Part shown: positions 1-8,922 of the stretch, piece by piece
Layout: the number at the start of each line of letters is the position of its first letter
Numbering within the stretch: the stretch's first letter is position 1
Origin: Desertivirga brevis
GTDB lineage: Bacteria; Bacteroidota; Bacteroidia; Sphingobacteriales; Sphingobacteriaceae
Direction of reading: 5' to 3'
Assembly (NCBI RefSeq): GCF_017355835.1
Contig: NZ_JAFEWF010000012.1
Span: forward strand, 124,001-188,000
DNA length: 64,000 bases
Position numbers and translations under genes: made by a program
Notes under the pieces: generated by a model
The model's input: the letters and a program-made list of their open reading frames with translations, nothing else
The model's database searches: none
What the model was told of the DNA's origin: nothing

Positions 1-1791
1 TTAACTGCAGTTTATGCTTCTCTAATGAGTAGCGACACTTATGGCAATGCTTACTTTAGCACCTTCGCTTTAAACAACGACGTTGAATTCACAGCTTTCG
101 CAGGTGAGCTGCCAAGCGTAAATGGTGAAGATTTCCGGGCCTTTGATGGCGCTGCGCATGCTGGCCCTGTTCTTCGATTCTGGAACAAGGAGTACGAAGG
201 AATTGAACGCGCCAATATTTTTATTGATGGCATTCAAAACAGCGCCGTTTTCAATAAGGACGATAAGGACCTTACTCAGATGCTGGGTGAAGCAAAAGTT
301 CTTAGGGCTATGTTCTATCATGATCTGGTAGTAATGTTTGGGGATGTGCCATTCAATACCGAACCATCTATGAAGCTTGGATCCTCCTTGGTGATCCCCA
401 TTAAAGACCGTAATGAGATCTTAAGTTTCCTTATTCAGGACTTAAGAGATGCTGCTTCAGGTATGAAATACGCAAATCAGTTGAGCCATGGAATAGAAAG
501 GGTTTCTAAGGAGTTCTGTTACGGTATGATTGCCAGAATGTCCCTTACAAGGGGCGGTTATGCCCTTTATCCGGAGGGAGGTAGGGGTACAATGAAACGA
601 ATGACCGACTACAAAGATTATTACAGGATCGCTATGCAATATGCCGACTCCGCGATCTCTTCTAATACACACATGCTTAACAAGGCATATAGAAACGTAT
701 TTATTGACGAGGTTAATAATATTGTAACCAGTAATGACGATCCGATTTTCGAAATTCCCTTTTTGCGATTATCCAGTGGTAATGTCGGGTACGTTACGGG
801 AGGAGCAGTAGGTTCTACTGATAATTTGACTAACCATGTTTGGGGAGCTGTGAACGGTGGAATGAGGTTAAATGCGTTCTATCATTACTCATTCGATCGT
901 AATGATGTTAGAAAGGATTATACAGTTGGGATGTGGAATTATGATGCGGCAGGGCAGCCACAAGTACTGGTTGATTATACAATGTACAATAACAAGTGGT
1001 CGAAATTATGGTCAGATCCTTCAAGGGCATTAGGAAACAGCAGTACAGGCAGCACTGGGATTAATTTCCCATATATGCGCTATGCCGACATTCTATTAAT
1101 GTTTGCGGAAGCAGTTAATGAGGTAGAGGAGGGTGTAAACGGACCGAACGGAGCAAAAGCAAAAGCTGCATTCAAACAGGTACGCCAACGTGCATTCCCG
1201 GCGGCTGACCAGCCGACAAAAGTAGATGCGTATATCGCTACGGCGGCTTCATCAAAAGAGTCTTTCTTCGATGCTATAGTTCAGGAACGTAAATGGGAGT
1301 TTGGTGGCGAGAACATCCGCTGGAAAGACCTGGTACGCTGGAACCTTTATTCAAAGGTGGTTTATGATAGCTTCAAAGAATATCTTATCGTAGCTTCCAT
1401 GGCAGGCGGCGACTTTATGGAAGGATCCGACAAGTATCAGACGTTGCCTATCAACAAGTTCTACAAGCGGGAAGCGAATCCTAACAATAAAGATATTTTT
1501 CCAAATACCAGCTTACCGATAATCAAATTTTATAACCCCTGGGAGGCTGTTCTTAATCCGGGAACAGATTGGCTGACAGCAACTTTCTACGACTGGTATA
1601 ACGTTGATACTTCAATGCCACGAAATCAAATCCTCTATTCATTCCGTGGTTACATTAAAGGTGGGCCGACAGGCAATTGGGAAAGTTTTGATGCTAACAA
1701 TTTGCCTCCGGTACGATATATCCTGCCCATTCCAAGCCAGGCAATTCAACTTAGCAACGGCGTATACAAGAATAACTATGGCTATAATTAA
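1..1791 (+). CDS. SusD/RagB-family outer-membrane lipoprotein, 5' end missing
   Basis: Surface glycan-binding lipoprotein that caps a SusC transporter. The frame is open from base 1 (upstream of the first ATG at 25), so the signal peptide and lipobox lie outside the window. The visible part has the TPR-like SusD core (about residues 70-190: 'GIERANIFIDGI', 'EAKVLRAMFYHDLVVMFGDVP') and the C-terminal SusD region with 'RYADILLMFAEAVNEV' and 'VQERKWEFGGENIRWKDLVRWN', which are typical of the family. A SusC gene is expected just upstream. It lies 23 bp before the beta-helix lipoprotein gene and is probably in one operon with it. The ligand cannot be read from the sequence. Confidence 0.93.
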   Translation, partial: LTAVYASLMSSDTYGNAYFSTFALNNDVEFTAFAGELPSVNGEDFRAFDGAAHAGPVLRFWNKEYEGIERANIFIDGIQNSAVFNKDDKDLTQMLGEAKVLRAMFYHDLVVMFGDVPFNTEPSMKLGSSLVIPIKDRNEILSFLIQDLRDAASGMKYANQLSHGIERVSKEFCYGMIARMSLTRGGYALYPEGGRGTMKRMTDYKDYYRIAMQYADSAISSNTHMLNKAYRNVFIDEVNNIVTSNDDPIFEIPFLRLSSGNVGYVTGGAVGSTDNLTNHVWGAVNGGMRLNAFYHYSFDRNDVRKDYTVGMWNYDAAGQPQVLVDYTMYNNKWSKLWSDPSRALGNSSTGSTGINFPYMRYADILLMFAEAVNEVEEGVNGPNGAKAKAAFKQVRQRAFPAADQPTKVDAYIATAASSKESFFDAIVQERKWEFGGENIRWKDLVRWNLYSKVVYDSFKEYLIVASMAGGDFMEGSDKYQTLPINKFYKREANPNNKDIFPNTSLPIIKFYNPWEAVLNPGTDWLTATFYDWYNVDTSMPRNQILYSFRGYIKGGPTGNWESFDANNLPPVRYILPIPSQAIQLSNGVYKNNYGYN

Positions 1792-1814
1792 TAAGGAATT
1801 AAAGGAATTGTAAT

Positions 1815-3965
1815 ATGAAAAATAAAGTTTTAATCCTGAACGTTGTTTTGCTTAGCCTCCTCACGATATTTCTTACTGCCTGCAGGAAGCAGATTCTCGA
1901 ACCTACAGACGAAGAACTAAACAGAGCGTTTATGGCTGTGTTCCGTACCCAGGCGAACACTGGAAAAAGCAATGATCCCCTGGCAAGCCAGGTAGTGAAT
2001 ACAAACGATATATATCTTGTATGGAACGGCATCGAAGGAGCAGCTGGCTATCATCTTAAGATGAAAGTTCAGTCTGGTTCATGGGATAATCCGGCAGATG
2101 TTCTTTGGGACACTATCGTTGGACCAGATGTTCTTAAGATCACTAAAAGAGATTTGCAATATTCCACAAAGCATAACTTCGCCATACAAACTCTTTCTCC
2201 AAAAGGAGAGGCATATCATTCAAAGTGGTATGGTTTGGGAGACGGTGCTCACCCTGACGATCGTACAGAATTCGAAACGGGAGAACGAAGGGGAATTCCC
2301 GATGTGGTGTCGGTTGCAGGGGTAACGGAAAACAGCATGAGAGTATACTTTGACCTGAAAGTGTACAGCAAAGATCCAGCTGTTCTGAATCCTAGTTTTC
2401 AATATGAAAATGATAAATTTTTATTAGACGAAATCCTGGTTCAACCAGCTTCTGTAAACAGAGATCTGCCTTCGAAAACAGTTAAGCTTACGCCGGCAGA
2501 CATTGCGAATGGATATGTAGAAATTTCCGGCTTAAGTTCAAATGCCCTTTATGTTGTGAATGGCTTAAACAACGGTGTAGGGCGTTATTGGGACAGGCTT
2601 TATAATACTACCATGGTACGTATGAAAGGTCAAATAGGAGCACCCGTTCTTATTCCTCACATTGTGGATAACGCTAATACCTGGGCTCAACAGAACAATG
2701 CCTCACGCCTCGATACTATATTAAATAATTATTTGTTTGACAACACGAAAGCGGAAGGTACTGTATTTATGCTTGAAGCAGGTAAGAAATACTATCTGGG
2801 TAGCGGCGTGGTCCTTGCAAAAGGCTTAACCATAAAGTCGAACGCTCCGGGAACGAAAGCAATTCTTTATATGGGTCTTGGTTATAACGATGCTAACAAT
2901 GCTTCACTTGCTTATAACTTTCAGCTGGGACGTCCTGCACAAGCAGGGGAGATTGGTGGGATCACGATGGGCGATGTTATTTTTGACGATCTGAGCGTAG
3001 AGCTACCACTTGCTGTAAACTTCTTCAATCAGTCATTATATCCTGGCAAGGCAATAAACGGTAATTACTTTATAAACCAGCACTCGGCCTCTATGCCATT
3101 TACTTGTTCTAAGTTGGAGGCCCGCAATTGTAATTTCCAGGGAATGGTTCGGAGCTGGTTTAGAACCCAAGGCTCGAACCGTCAGGTTATCGAAAATATA
3201 ACCTTGGAGAACTGCTTATTCCACGATGCTGGAATGTATGATGTTAACGGACGTGGATATTGCTTGATCACTGGCGAAGCGAAGTCGGAAAAAACAAATA
3301 TTTTCAATAATGTGGTTATTAGAAACAACTCCTTTGTTGGAATTAGTTATGACCAGCTTATCCGGGAGAATGCGAACCTGGCATGGGCTCCAAGTGTTGT
3401 TTGGAATGTAACCATTGAAAATAACACTTTCTTAAATGCATTTGCAATTACGAACGGTCGCTTCCTGATACAACATCAGAATCCTCCGGCAAACAGTAAA
3501 TACACCATTAAAAAGAATCTGTTTATAAACGTTAAAGCTGCAGGAGACGACAGGCAGTTGTTCTTGAGTGGGATGGACTTCAGGACCTACCGTCCGGGTT
3601 TAAGGTTCGATATTGCAGACAACTATTCAACCTCTGCAAAGTCAGCAAACAACGCTGTTACCTACTTTACCTCGGCAGAGATCTTCAACAATCAGCCGTT
3701 TAGTCACAACAGCAGGGGAGCTGGATTTAACGGAGGCGCCTTGAACGCGGGAGGTCTGGAAGCAACAAGAGTGATCACTGGCCCAACTCCAATTGCACCG
3801 GAAAATTTAATGGTGGACCCTTATCCAAGGAGTAAAAAAGTAGGAGCAAATTGGAATACTAATGCTCATATTTATAACCTGAATGGTTTGAAATATAAGA
3901 ATACTCAGGAGGTGTTAAACCATCCAATTTATACTAAAGGAATTGGAGACCCTCGTTGGAGGTAG
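1815..3965 (+). CDS. Secreted DUF5123/DUF4957-like parallel beta-helix lipoprotein
   Basis: Likely surface or periplasmic glycan-associated lipoprotein. Residues 1-23 form a signal peptide ending in a lipobox (LTAC, Cys23). A fibronectin-III-like segment follows at about 55-150 ('YLVWNGIEGAAGYHLKMKV'). From about 290 to 620 there are repeating short beta-strand turns ('ITLENCLFHDAGMYDV', 'VVIRNNSFVGISYDQ', 'VTIENNTFLNAF') typical of a right-handed beta-helix, the fold of pectate lyases. This arrangement matches the DUF5123/DUF4957 proteins commonly found next to SusC/D in pectin loci. I see no assignable catalytic residues, so binding rather than lyase activity is equally possible. Pectin targeting is inference from family context. 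Confidence 0.72.
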   Translation: MKNKVLILNVVLLSLLTIFLTACRKQILEPTDEELNRAFMAVFRTQANTGKSNDPLASQVVNTNDIYLVWNGIEGAAGYHLKMKVQSGSWDNPADVLWDTIVGPDVLKITKRDLQYSTKHNFAIQTLSPKGEAYHSKWYGLGDGAHPDDRTEFETGERRGIPDVVSVAGVTENSMRVYFDLKVYSKDPAVLNPSFQYENDKFLLDEILVQPASVNRDLPSKTVKLTPADIANGYVEISGLSSNALYVVNGLNNGVGRYWDRLYNTTMVRMKGQIGAPVLIPHIVDNANTWAQQNNASRLDTILNNYLFDNTKAEGTVFMLEAGKKYYLGSGVVLAKGLTIKSNAPGTKAILYMGLGYNDANNASLAYNFQLGRPAQAGEIGGITMGDVIFDDLSVELPLAVNFFNQSLYPGKAINGNYFINQHSASMPFTCSKLEARNCNFQGMVRSWFRTQGSNRQVIENITLENCLFHDAGMYDVNGRGYCLITGEAKSEKTNIFNNVVIRNNSFVGISYDQLIRENANLAWAPSVVWNVTIENNTFLNAFAITNGRFLIQHQNPPANSKYTIKKNLFINVKAAGDDRQLFLSGMDFRTYRPGLRFDIADNYSTSAKSANNAVTYFTSAEIFNNQPFSHNSRGAGFNGGALNAGGLEATRVITGPTPIAPENLMVDPYPRSKKVGANWNTNAHIYNLNGLKYKNTQEVLNHPIYTKGIGDPRWR

Positions 3966-4021
3966 TTTAGTGGATATATCTTTTCAAGGATTGATCCGAA
4001 AAGCAAAATTTGGAAAGCCTT

Positions 4022-4059
4022 AAAGAAAGCCCCTCGATTAAGTTCGAGGGGCTCTCTTT
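4022..4059 (+). terminator. Intrinsic terminator after the leftmost SusD operon
   Basis: A perfect 10-bp stem (4028-4037 with 4044-4053, core GCCCCTCGA/TCGAGGGGC) extends by five more pairs across one mismatch, with a six-base loop and a TCTCTTT tail. It lies about 60 bp after the lipoprotein stop and closes that operon. Confidence 0.85.
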
Positions 4060-4229
4060 GTTAGAAGAGTTTATGGCGGGGTTGCTATTACTGTTTCTGC
4101 TCTATTTAAGCCTCTCAGTCCATCAGATAACTCTTAATTCTGTTTATTTTGATATTATTGTCTTTGGTCTGTTGTTGAGTAGCGATAGGTGAGGATCAAT
4201 TAAACTAATTATAAACATGCTTTTCTGGA

Positions 4230-6131
4230 ATGGTAGACGAGGAAATAGACTTTAAGACCGTATTTGAAGGGCTTCCTGGAAAAATCCTTTTGCTGGAACC
4301 GAAACTTCCTTTTAAGATCCTTGCGGTAAGTAAAGAGCTCCTCAACCTTATTGGCAGGAAAAGGGAAGATATAATCGGCAATAACATTATTGACTTTTAC
4401 CGTGCCAACACTGCAGGAACGAGTCTGCGGGAATTGGAGCGGACAGTTGAGGTGATGCTAAAGGAAGAAGGAGCGGAGGAAGTGATTATAGCACGTTTCA
4501 AAAGGAACAAAATGGAGGATCTCTCTCAGCCATTCTCCTCGGCAACAAATAAGATTATTCGCAGTGAGAATGGGGAGCCTCTTTATGTTATCCAAAGCAT
4601 TACACACCTTAATAATGAGAGATCAGGCAAAGTTCAATCAGGAGGGAGAGAAAATGAAAGTGAAGGCATCGCTGTTGAAGATAAAAAAGAATCATTTATT
4701 CAGTTAGAGCAAAGTGAAAGAAATCTTCGCAACCTGATTCTCCAGGCCCCTATAGCCATATGTATCTTCCGTGGTCCGAATTACATAGTCGAAATAGCTA
4801 ATGACCTGATGTTGAAATCCTGGGATAAGAAGGCTGAGGATGTATGGAACAAGCCTGTTTACAACGCACTCCCCGAAGCGAGAGGGCAGGGTTTTGAGGA
4901 TTTGCTTCATCGCGTTTACACTACCGGGGAAACCATTACTGCTTATGAGGTAGCAGGAACTTTAACACGGAACGGTATTAAGGAAATTTATTACGTTGAT
5001 CTTGTTTATCAAGCATTGCGCGAGCCCGATGGGACGATATCCGGTATTATGATCATCAATATTGACGTTACTGAACAGGCGCTGTCAAGAAAGAAAATTG
5101 AAGAGGCGGAAGAGAGGGCAAGACTAGCAGTGGAGTCGGCAGAACAAGGAACATATGAAGTAAACTTGGTGACCGATGAACTCTTTGCATCACCAAGACT
5201 TGCTGCAATTTTTGATATTGAGGGGATTGCTGGACGGAGTCGTTACATTTCTGCCATCCACCCCGATGATCTAAAGATCAGGGAAGAAGCATTTGGAAGG
5301 GCCTTCAATACGGGAAGCCTGGAGTATGAAGTTCGTGTTATAAAAAAAGATGGTAGTATTACCTGGATTAGGGCTAAAGGAAAAGTTTATTTTAATGAAC
5401 ACAACCAGCCTGCAAGGTTATTAGGAGTGGTGCAGGATATTACGGCTGAAAAAGAGATTAACAGGCAAAAGGACGATTTCATCAGTATAGTTAGTCACGA
5501 ACTGAAGACACCGATCACCAGCTTAAAAGGGTATACTCAAATTTTAAATAGAAAATTTGAGGCAGCTAACGATATTGGCGCTACCTCAATGCTGGCAAAA
5601 ATGAATGAGCAGGTTAAAAAGCTACATTTTATCGTACAAGATTTGCTGGATGTAACCAGGATTGAGGGTAACAAAATCAAGTTCCGGAACGAAGAATTTA
5701 AGTTTGATGAATTAGTGATACAAACAGTTGAAGATATGCAGCGGGCAACTGTGTCCCATTCTTTAATTGTAGAATATACTGATGAGATAACAGTTAGTGC
5801 AGACAAGGAGCGAACAAGCCAGGTACTTGTAAATCTTCTTTCAAATGCTATCAACTATTCGTCAAAAGGCAATAAGGTAATCGTCAGAACGTATCTTCAA
5901 AGCAACGAGATTGTTTGTGGCGTAAGGGATTTTGGTCTGGGGATAGAAAAACATGATCAAAACAGAATCTTCGAGAGATATTATAGGGCAAGCGATGAAA
6001 ACAGGTTTAATGCAGGGCTTGGTCTGGGTCTGTTTATTTCAGCAGAGATCGTTAGAAGGCAAAATGGCAGGATCTGGGTTGAAAGTGAGCCCGGTAGTGG
6101 TGCAACGTTTTATTTTAGTTTACCTGTGTGA
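4230..6131 (+). CDS. Multi-PAS sensor histidine kinase, orphan, apparently soluble
   Basis: Two-component kinase that autophosphorylates on His and passes phosphate to an unidentified response regulator. Three PAS-like domains are visible (about 10-125, 160-285 and 290-410; the last ends in a PAC-like 'ARLLGVVQDITAEKEINRQ'). The HisKA H-box 'IVSHELKTPITSLKGY' carries His423. The HATPase_c domain has the N-box 'LVNLLSNAINYS', G1 'DFGLGI' and G2 'GLGLGLFISAEIV'. No membrane segment or signal peptide is seen, so it probably senses a cytoplasmic signal. There is no receiver domain and no adjacent regulator gene. An ATG at 4217 lies in another frame, so 4230 is the best start. Confidence 0.93.
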   Translation: MVDEEIDFKTVFEGLPGKILLLEPKLPFKILAVSKELLNLIGRKREDIIGNNIIDFYRANTAGTSLRELERTVEVMLKEEGAEEVIIARFKRNKMEDLSQPFSSATNKIIRSENGEPLYVIQSITHLNNERSGKVQSGGRENESEGIAVEDKKESFIQLEQSERNLRNLILQAPIAICIFRGPNYIVEIANDLMLKSWDKKAEDVWNKPVYNALPEARGQGFEDLLHRVYTTGETITAYEVAGTLTRNGIKEIYYVDLVYQALREPDGTISGIMIINIDVTEQALSRKKIEEAEERARLAVESAEQGTYEVNLVTDELFASPRLAAIFDIEGIAGRSRYISAIHPDDLKIREEAFGRAFNTGSLEYEVRVIKKDGSITWIRAKGKVYFNEHNQPARLLGVVQDITAEKEINRQKDDFISIVSHELKTPITSLKGYTQILNRKFEAANDIGATSMLAKMNEQVKKLHFIVQDLLDVTRIEGNKIKFRNEEFKFDELVIQTVEDMQRATVSHSLIVEYTDEITVSADKERTSQVLVNLLSNAINYSSKGNKVIVRTYLQSNEIVCGVRDFGLGIEKHDQNRIFERYYRASDENRFNAGLGLGLFISAEIVRRQNGRIWVESEPGSGATFYFSLPV

Positions 6132-6154
6132 GCCATTATCATTTTAGATTTAAA

Positions 6155-6187
6155 AGAGAGAGCGGCTCAGGCCGCCTCTTCTATTTG
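6155..6187. terminator. Terminator hairpin between convergent genes
   Basis: GCGGC-tcag-GCCGC with a short AGA/TCT extension across a bulged C, followed by a pyrimidine-rich tail (CTCTTCTATTT). It lies between the 3' ends of the kinase (+) and the SDR gene (-), so it could serve both. The stem is short, so confidence is moderate. Confidence 0.55.
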
Positions 6188-6204
6188 AGCTTATACATTT
6201 CTCA

Positions 6205-6999
6205 TTAAAGGATTCCAGTTAAAACTCCTCCGTCTGCACGCAACGCTGCGCCATTCGTTGCGGAAGACAATGGGCTGGCTAAATAGGCGACAAGGCTTGA
6301 TATTTCCTCTGGTTCAATAAACCGTTGAATTAAGGAGGTTGGACTTATGGTGGCTATCAAATGTTTTTTAACATCAAGGACGCTGCTTCCTTGCATAGTA
6401 GCTATGCCTTCTACTGCATCAGCAACTCCTTCCGAATACGTTGGGCCTCCTACTACTGCATTAACTGTCACGTTTGTATTCCTGGTTAATTCTGCTAAAC
6501 CCCTGCTGATGGAAAGCATGGCGGTTTTTGTCATGGCATAAGGAATCATATTTGCAGGAATTTTAATACCTGATTCACTGGTAATAAATATAATTCTACC
6601 CCGGTTTCTTTCAAGCATTTTGGGAAGCAGGTGCCTGGAAAGGCGAATGCCGCTCATTACATTAACTTCAAACAGCCTGTTCCATTCATCATCTGGCACA
6701 CTTGCAAAATCCTGAAGGCTAAATACTCCGACATTATTGATGAGGATATCCACCTGTGGTAATTGATTAAGCATGTTGTATACTTCATTCGAATTTGAAA
6801 AGTCTGCTGCAAGTCCGAAGACCCGGGCTGATGGTACATGTGTTTGGAGTTCTTTAATAGCACTATCTACCCGTTCCTGCGTTCTTCCATTTATGATGAC
6901 GTTTGCCCCTTCTGCCAGTAATTGTTTGGCAATTGCAAATCCAATTCCCTGGGTTGAACCCGTAATGAAAGCTACCTGTGATTCTAATTGTAAATTCAT
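6205..6999 (-). CDS. Short-chain dehydrogenase/reductase (SDR), classical type
   Basis: Probable NAD(P)H-dependent oxidoreductase of a small carbonyl or hydroxyl substrate. Classical SDR features in order are the cofactor-binding TGSTQGIG (residues 13-20), NNVG (88-91) in place of NNAG, and the catalytic triad Ser141, Tyr154 and Lys158 in 'YAMTK'. The length of 264 aa is normal. It lies downstream of the TetR gene at 7077-7658 on the same strand with a 77-bp gap, so it is probably co-transcribed with that regulator or controlled by it. The substrate cannot be inferred. Confidence 0.93.
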   Translation of the reverse strand: MNLQLESQVAFITGSTQGIGFAIAKQLLAEGANVIINGRTQERVDSAIKELQTHVPSARVFGLAADFSNSNEVYNMLNQLPQVDILINNVGVFSLQDFASVPDDEWNRLFEVNVMSGIRLSRHLLPKMLERNRGRIIFITSESGIKIPANMIPYAMTKTAMLSISRGLAELTRNTNVTVNAVVGGPTYSEGVADAVEGIATMQGSSVLDVKKHLIATISPTSLIQRFIEPEEISSLVAYLASPLSSATNGAALRADGGVLTGIL

Positions 7000-7076
7000 T
7001 TAAATATCTGTTATGTAAATTCTATAGTGGTGGTTATGATAATTGTAGTGATCGTTCCAAAAATTGGTAAAAAAAT

Positions 7077-7658
7077 TTAGGAGAGGATAGAAAGCTGCAT
7101 TTCGATCTGCTTTTTTAACACCTCTGGCTCGGGATACATTCTTCTGGTTACATTCAGACCATTCCAGAGGGTTATTAAGTATCGCCCTAAAATAGCAGGA
7201 TCAGTGGTGTTTGAGATTTGTCCTTTTTCCTGAGCTTTTGCGATTGTCCTTGTGTAAAAATCTTCAACTTCCTTTAGAATATCCACCGCTTCCTTCTCTA
7301 ATTCGTCATCCAAAAAAGCCATTTCTGTAGCAGTATTAACGATCAGACATCCCAGCAAATGGCTTTCAGATTTCTCTTCAGCGATACTTAAGAAAAAGTT
7401 TTTTATCATCCCGATAGGATCTTCATTTTCGGAGACCTCTTTTTCAAAGTTCTTAAGTGCTGCTCTACGCTCAGCAACCGCTTTCCGGAAAACTTCCCGC
7501 TTACCACCCTTGAACGCGTTATAGAAGCTCCCAGCTCCCATCCCTGTAGCGCGCAGCAGTTCATCAAGTGAGGTTGCGGTAAATCCTTTCTTCCAGAATA
7601 ATTTCTGTGCTTTTTCTAAGACTTCCTTTTCATTAAATACAACTGGCCGGCCACGCAT
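7077..7658 (-). CDS. TetR/AcrR-family transcriptional regulator
   Basis: Ligand-responsive repressor. The N-terminal HTH (about residues 25-50, 'TSLDELLRATGMGAGSFYNAFKGG') is typical, and the C-terminal all-helical part would bind ligand and dimerise. It sits between an SDR gene (same strand, downstream) and a divergent aldo/keto reductase. A long inverted repeat at 7670-7706 begins 12 bp from its start codon and contains the gene's own likely -7 box, which points to autorepression. The neighbouring oxidoreductases suggest response to a reactive carbonyl or electrophile (inference). Confidence 0.92.
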   Translation of the reverse strand: MRGRPVVFNEKEVLEKAQKLFWKKGFTATSLDELLRATGMGAGSFYNAFKGGKREVFRKAVAERRAALKNFEKEVSENEDPIGMIKNFFLSIAEEKSESHLLGCLIVNTATEMAFLDDELEKEAVDILKEVEDFYTRTIAKAQEKGQISNTTDPAILGRYLITLWNGLNVTRRMYPEPEVLKKQIEMQLSILS

Positions 7659-7669
7659 ACAACAAGGGG

Positions 7670-7706
7670 TTTTCTATTTTGTAATGTTTATTACAAAAAT
7701 AGAAAA
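7670..7706. promoter_or_regulatory. Probable TetR operator with embedded -7 box
   Basis: A near-perfect inverted repeat: arms TTTTCTATTTTGTAAT (7670-7685) and ATTACAAAAATAGAAAA (7690-7706) differ only by one T/A insertion, around a four-base centre. On the minus strand, 7701-7694 reads TATTTTTG, an exact Bacteroidota TAnnTTTG -7 box, so binding here would block the TetR-SDR promoter. Confidence 0.65.
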
Positions 7707-7838
7707 TGTTCGCATATAGGGCGGTATTTCTTTCATTTTTGCAGATCTTATGGTATGAGATAAGATAATGACTATTCCCACCAGCCATCTGAACACAACA
7801 ATAAGCTTTATGGATACATTCCGCGTATGGAATGACCA

Positions 7839-7846
7839 TAGCTTTG
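7839..7846 (+). promoter_or_regulatory. Candidate -7 promoter element (TAGCTTTG) for the aldo/keto reductase
   Basis: Exact match to TAnnTTTG, 20 bp before the start codon. No clear TTTG was found at the -33 position, so only the -7 half is supported. Confidence 0.45.
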
Positions 7847-7866
7847 TTTAATAAACAAGGATAAAT

Positions 7867-8868
7867 ATGAAAACAATCAGTTTAGGGAGCCAGGGTTTAG
7901 TAGTTCCGCAAATAGGTTTGGGCTGTATGGGCATGACAAGCATTGCTGGTGCCGACATCTATGGAAAGGCAGACGAGGCAGAGTCTATCGCCACTATACA
8001 TCGGTCGCTGGAACTGGGGGGGAACTTTTTAGATACAGCAGATCTATATGGTCCTCTTTTGAATGAACGACTAGTAGCTAAAGCGATTAAAGGTTATCGT
8101 AATGAATATATTATCGCTACGAAGTTTGGATTTGAGGTGGATGATAACGAAGTACTTACCTGGAGATTTAACGGTTCTAGAGGCTACGTAAAGAAAGCAG
8201 CGGAGCGTTCGTTAAGAAATCTCGGTACGGATTATATCGACTTATACTACCTGCACCGCTTGGACCCTAACACGCCGGTTGAAGAAACGGTTGAGGCTAT
8301 GGCAGATCTTGTTAAAGAAGGGAAGGTGAGGTATATTGGTTTGTCGGAAGTGTCTTCTGCAACCATCAGGAAAGCACACCAAATCCATCCCCTTACTGCT
8401 GTTCAAACAGAGTATTCACTTTTCGAGAGAGATGTGGAAGCTGCAAAGATAACAGATACACTTGCGGAATTGGGTATTAGTCTCGTTGCTTATTCGCCTC
8501 TGGGTAGGGGATTTATAAGCGGAGATATTAAAAGTCCGGATGATTTCCCTGCTGACGATTTTAGAAGACAAATACCAAGGTTTCAAGGCGAACAATTCTA
8601 TAAGAACCTGGAGCTTGTTCATGCGATAAATGCTTTGGCTGCAGAGAAGAGCGTTACTGCTTCACAGCTGGCTATTGCTTGGATATTAGCTAAAGGACAC
8701 GTGCCTATTCCCGGGACTAAACGGGTTAAGTACGTTGAGCAAAACATTGCGGCCTCAGATATTGAACTTTCGCAGGAGGAACTGGATCGTTTGGAAGCCA
8801 TCATTCCTTTGGGTGTATCGACTGGCGACCGGTATGATGCTCATAATATGGCTACTATCGACAAATAA
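7867..8868 (+). CDS. Aldo/keto reductase
   Basis: NADPH-dependent (beta/alpha)8-barrel carbonyl reductase. The catalytic tetrad is recognisable as Asp56 and Tyr61 ('FLDTADLYG'), Lys86 ('IIATKFGF') and His130 ('YYLHRLDP'). The C-terminal cofactor-binding 'PIPGTKRVKYVEQNIAA' is typical of the YhdN-like branch. The length of 333 aa is normal. It is divergent from the TetR gene and so may respond to the same ligand. A GGATAA sequence just ahead of the ATG could serve as a weak ribosome-binding site. The physiological substrate is unknown. Confidence 0.95.
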   Translation: MKTISLGSQGLVVPQIGLGCMGMTSIAGADIYGKADEAESIATIHRSLELGGNFLDTADLYGPLLNERLVAKAIKGYRNEYIIATKFGFEVDDNEVLTWRFNGSRGYVKKAAERSLRNLGTDYIDLYYLHRLDPNTPVEETVEAMADLVKEGKVRYIGLSEVSSATIRKAHQIHPLTAVQTEYSLFERDVEAAKITDTLAELGISLVAYSPLGRGFISGDIKSPDDFPADDFRRQIPRFQGEQFYKNLELVHAINALAAEKSVTASQLAIAWILAKGHVPIPGTKRVKYVEQNIAASDIELSQEELDRLEAIIPLGVSTGDRYDAHNMATIDK

Positions 8869-8873
8869 AAAAC

Positions 8874-8916
8874 TTTAAGCGGCGCGGTTAACCTTACCTT
8901 TACCGCGCCGCTTAAA
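8874..8916. terminator. Strong hairpin between the aldo/keto reductase and AraC genes
   Basis: A perfect 15-bp stem (8874-8888 with 8902-8916, core GCGGCGCGGT) and a 13-base loop, six bases after the reductase stop. There is no T-run on the plus strand, but the minus-strand copy runs straight into GTTTTTTATTT. It could stop antisense transcription better than sense transcription. Confidence 0.65.
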
Positions 8917-8922
8917 GGCGTA

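Noticed and set aside
4010..4192. Possible 60-codon hydrophobic ORF after the first terminator
   Set aside because: It spans the terminator hairpin, has no ribosome-binding site, and its hydrophobic stretch comes from T-rich non-coding sequence.
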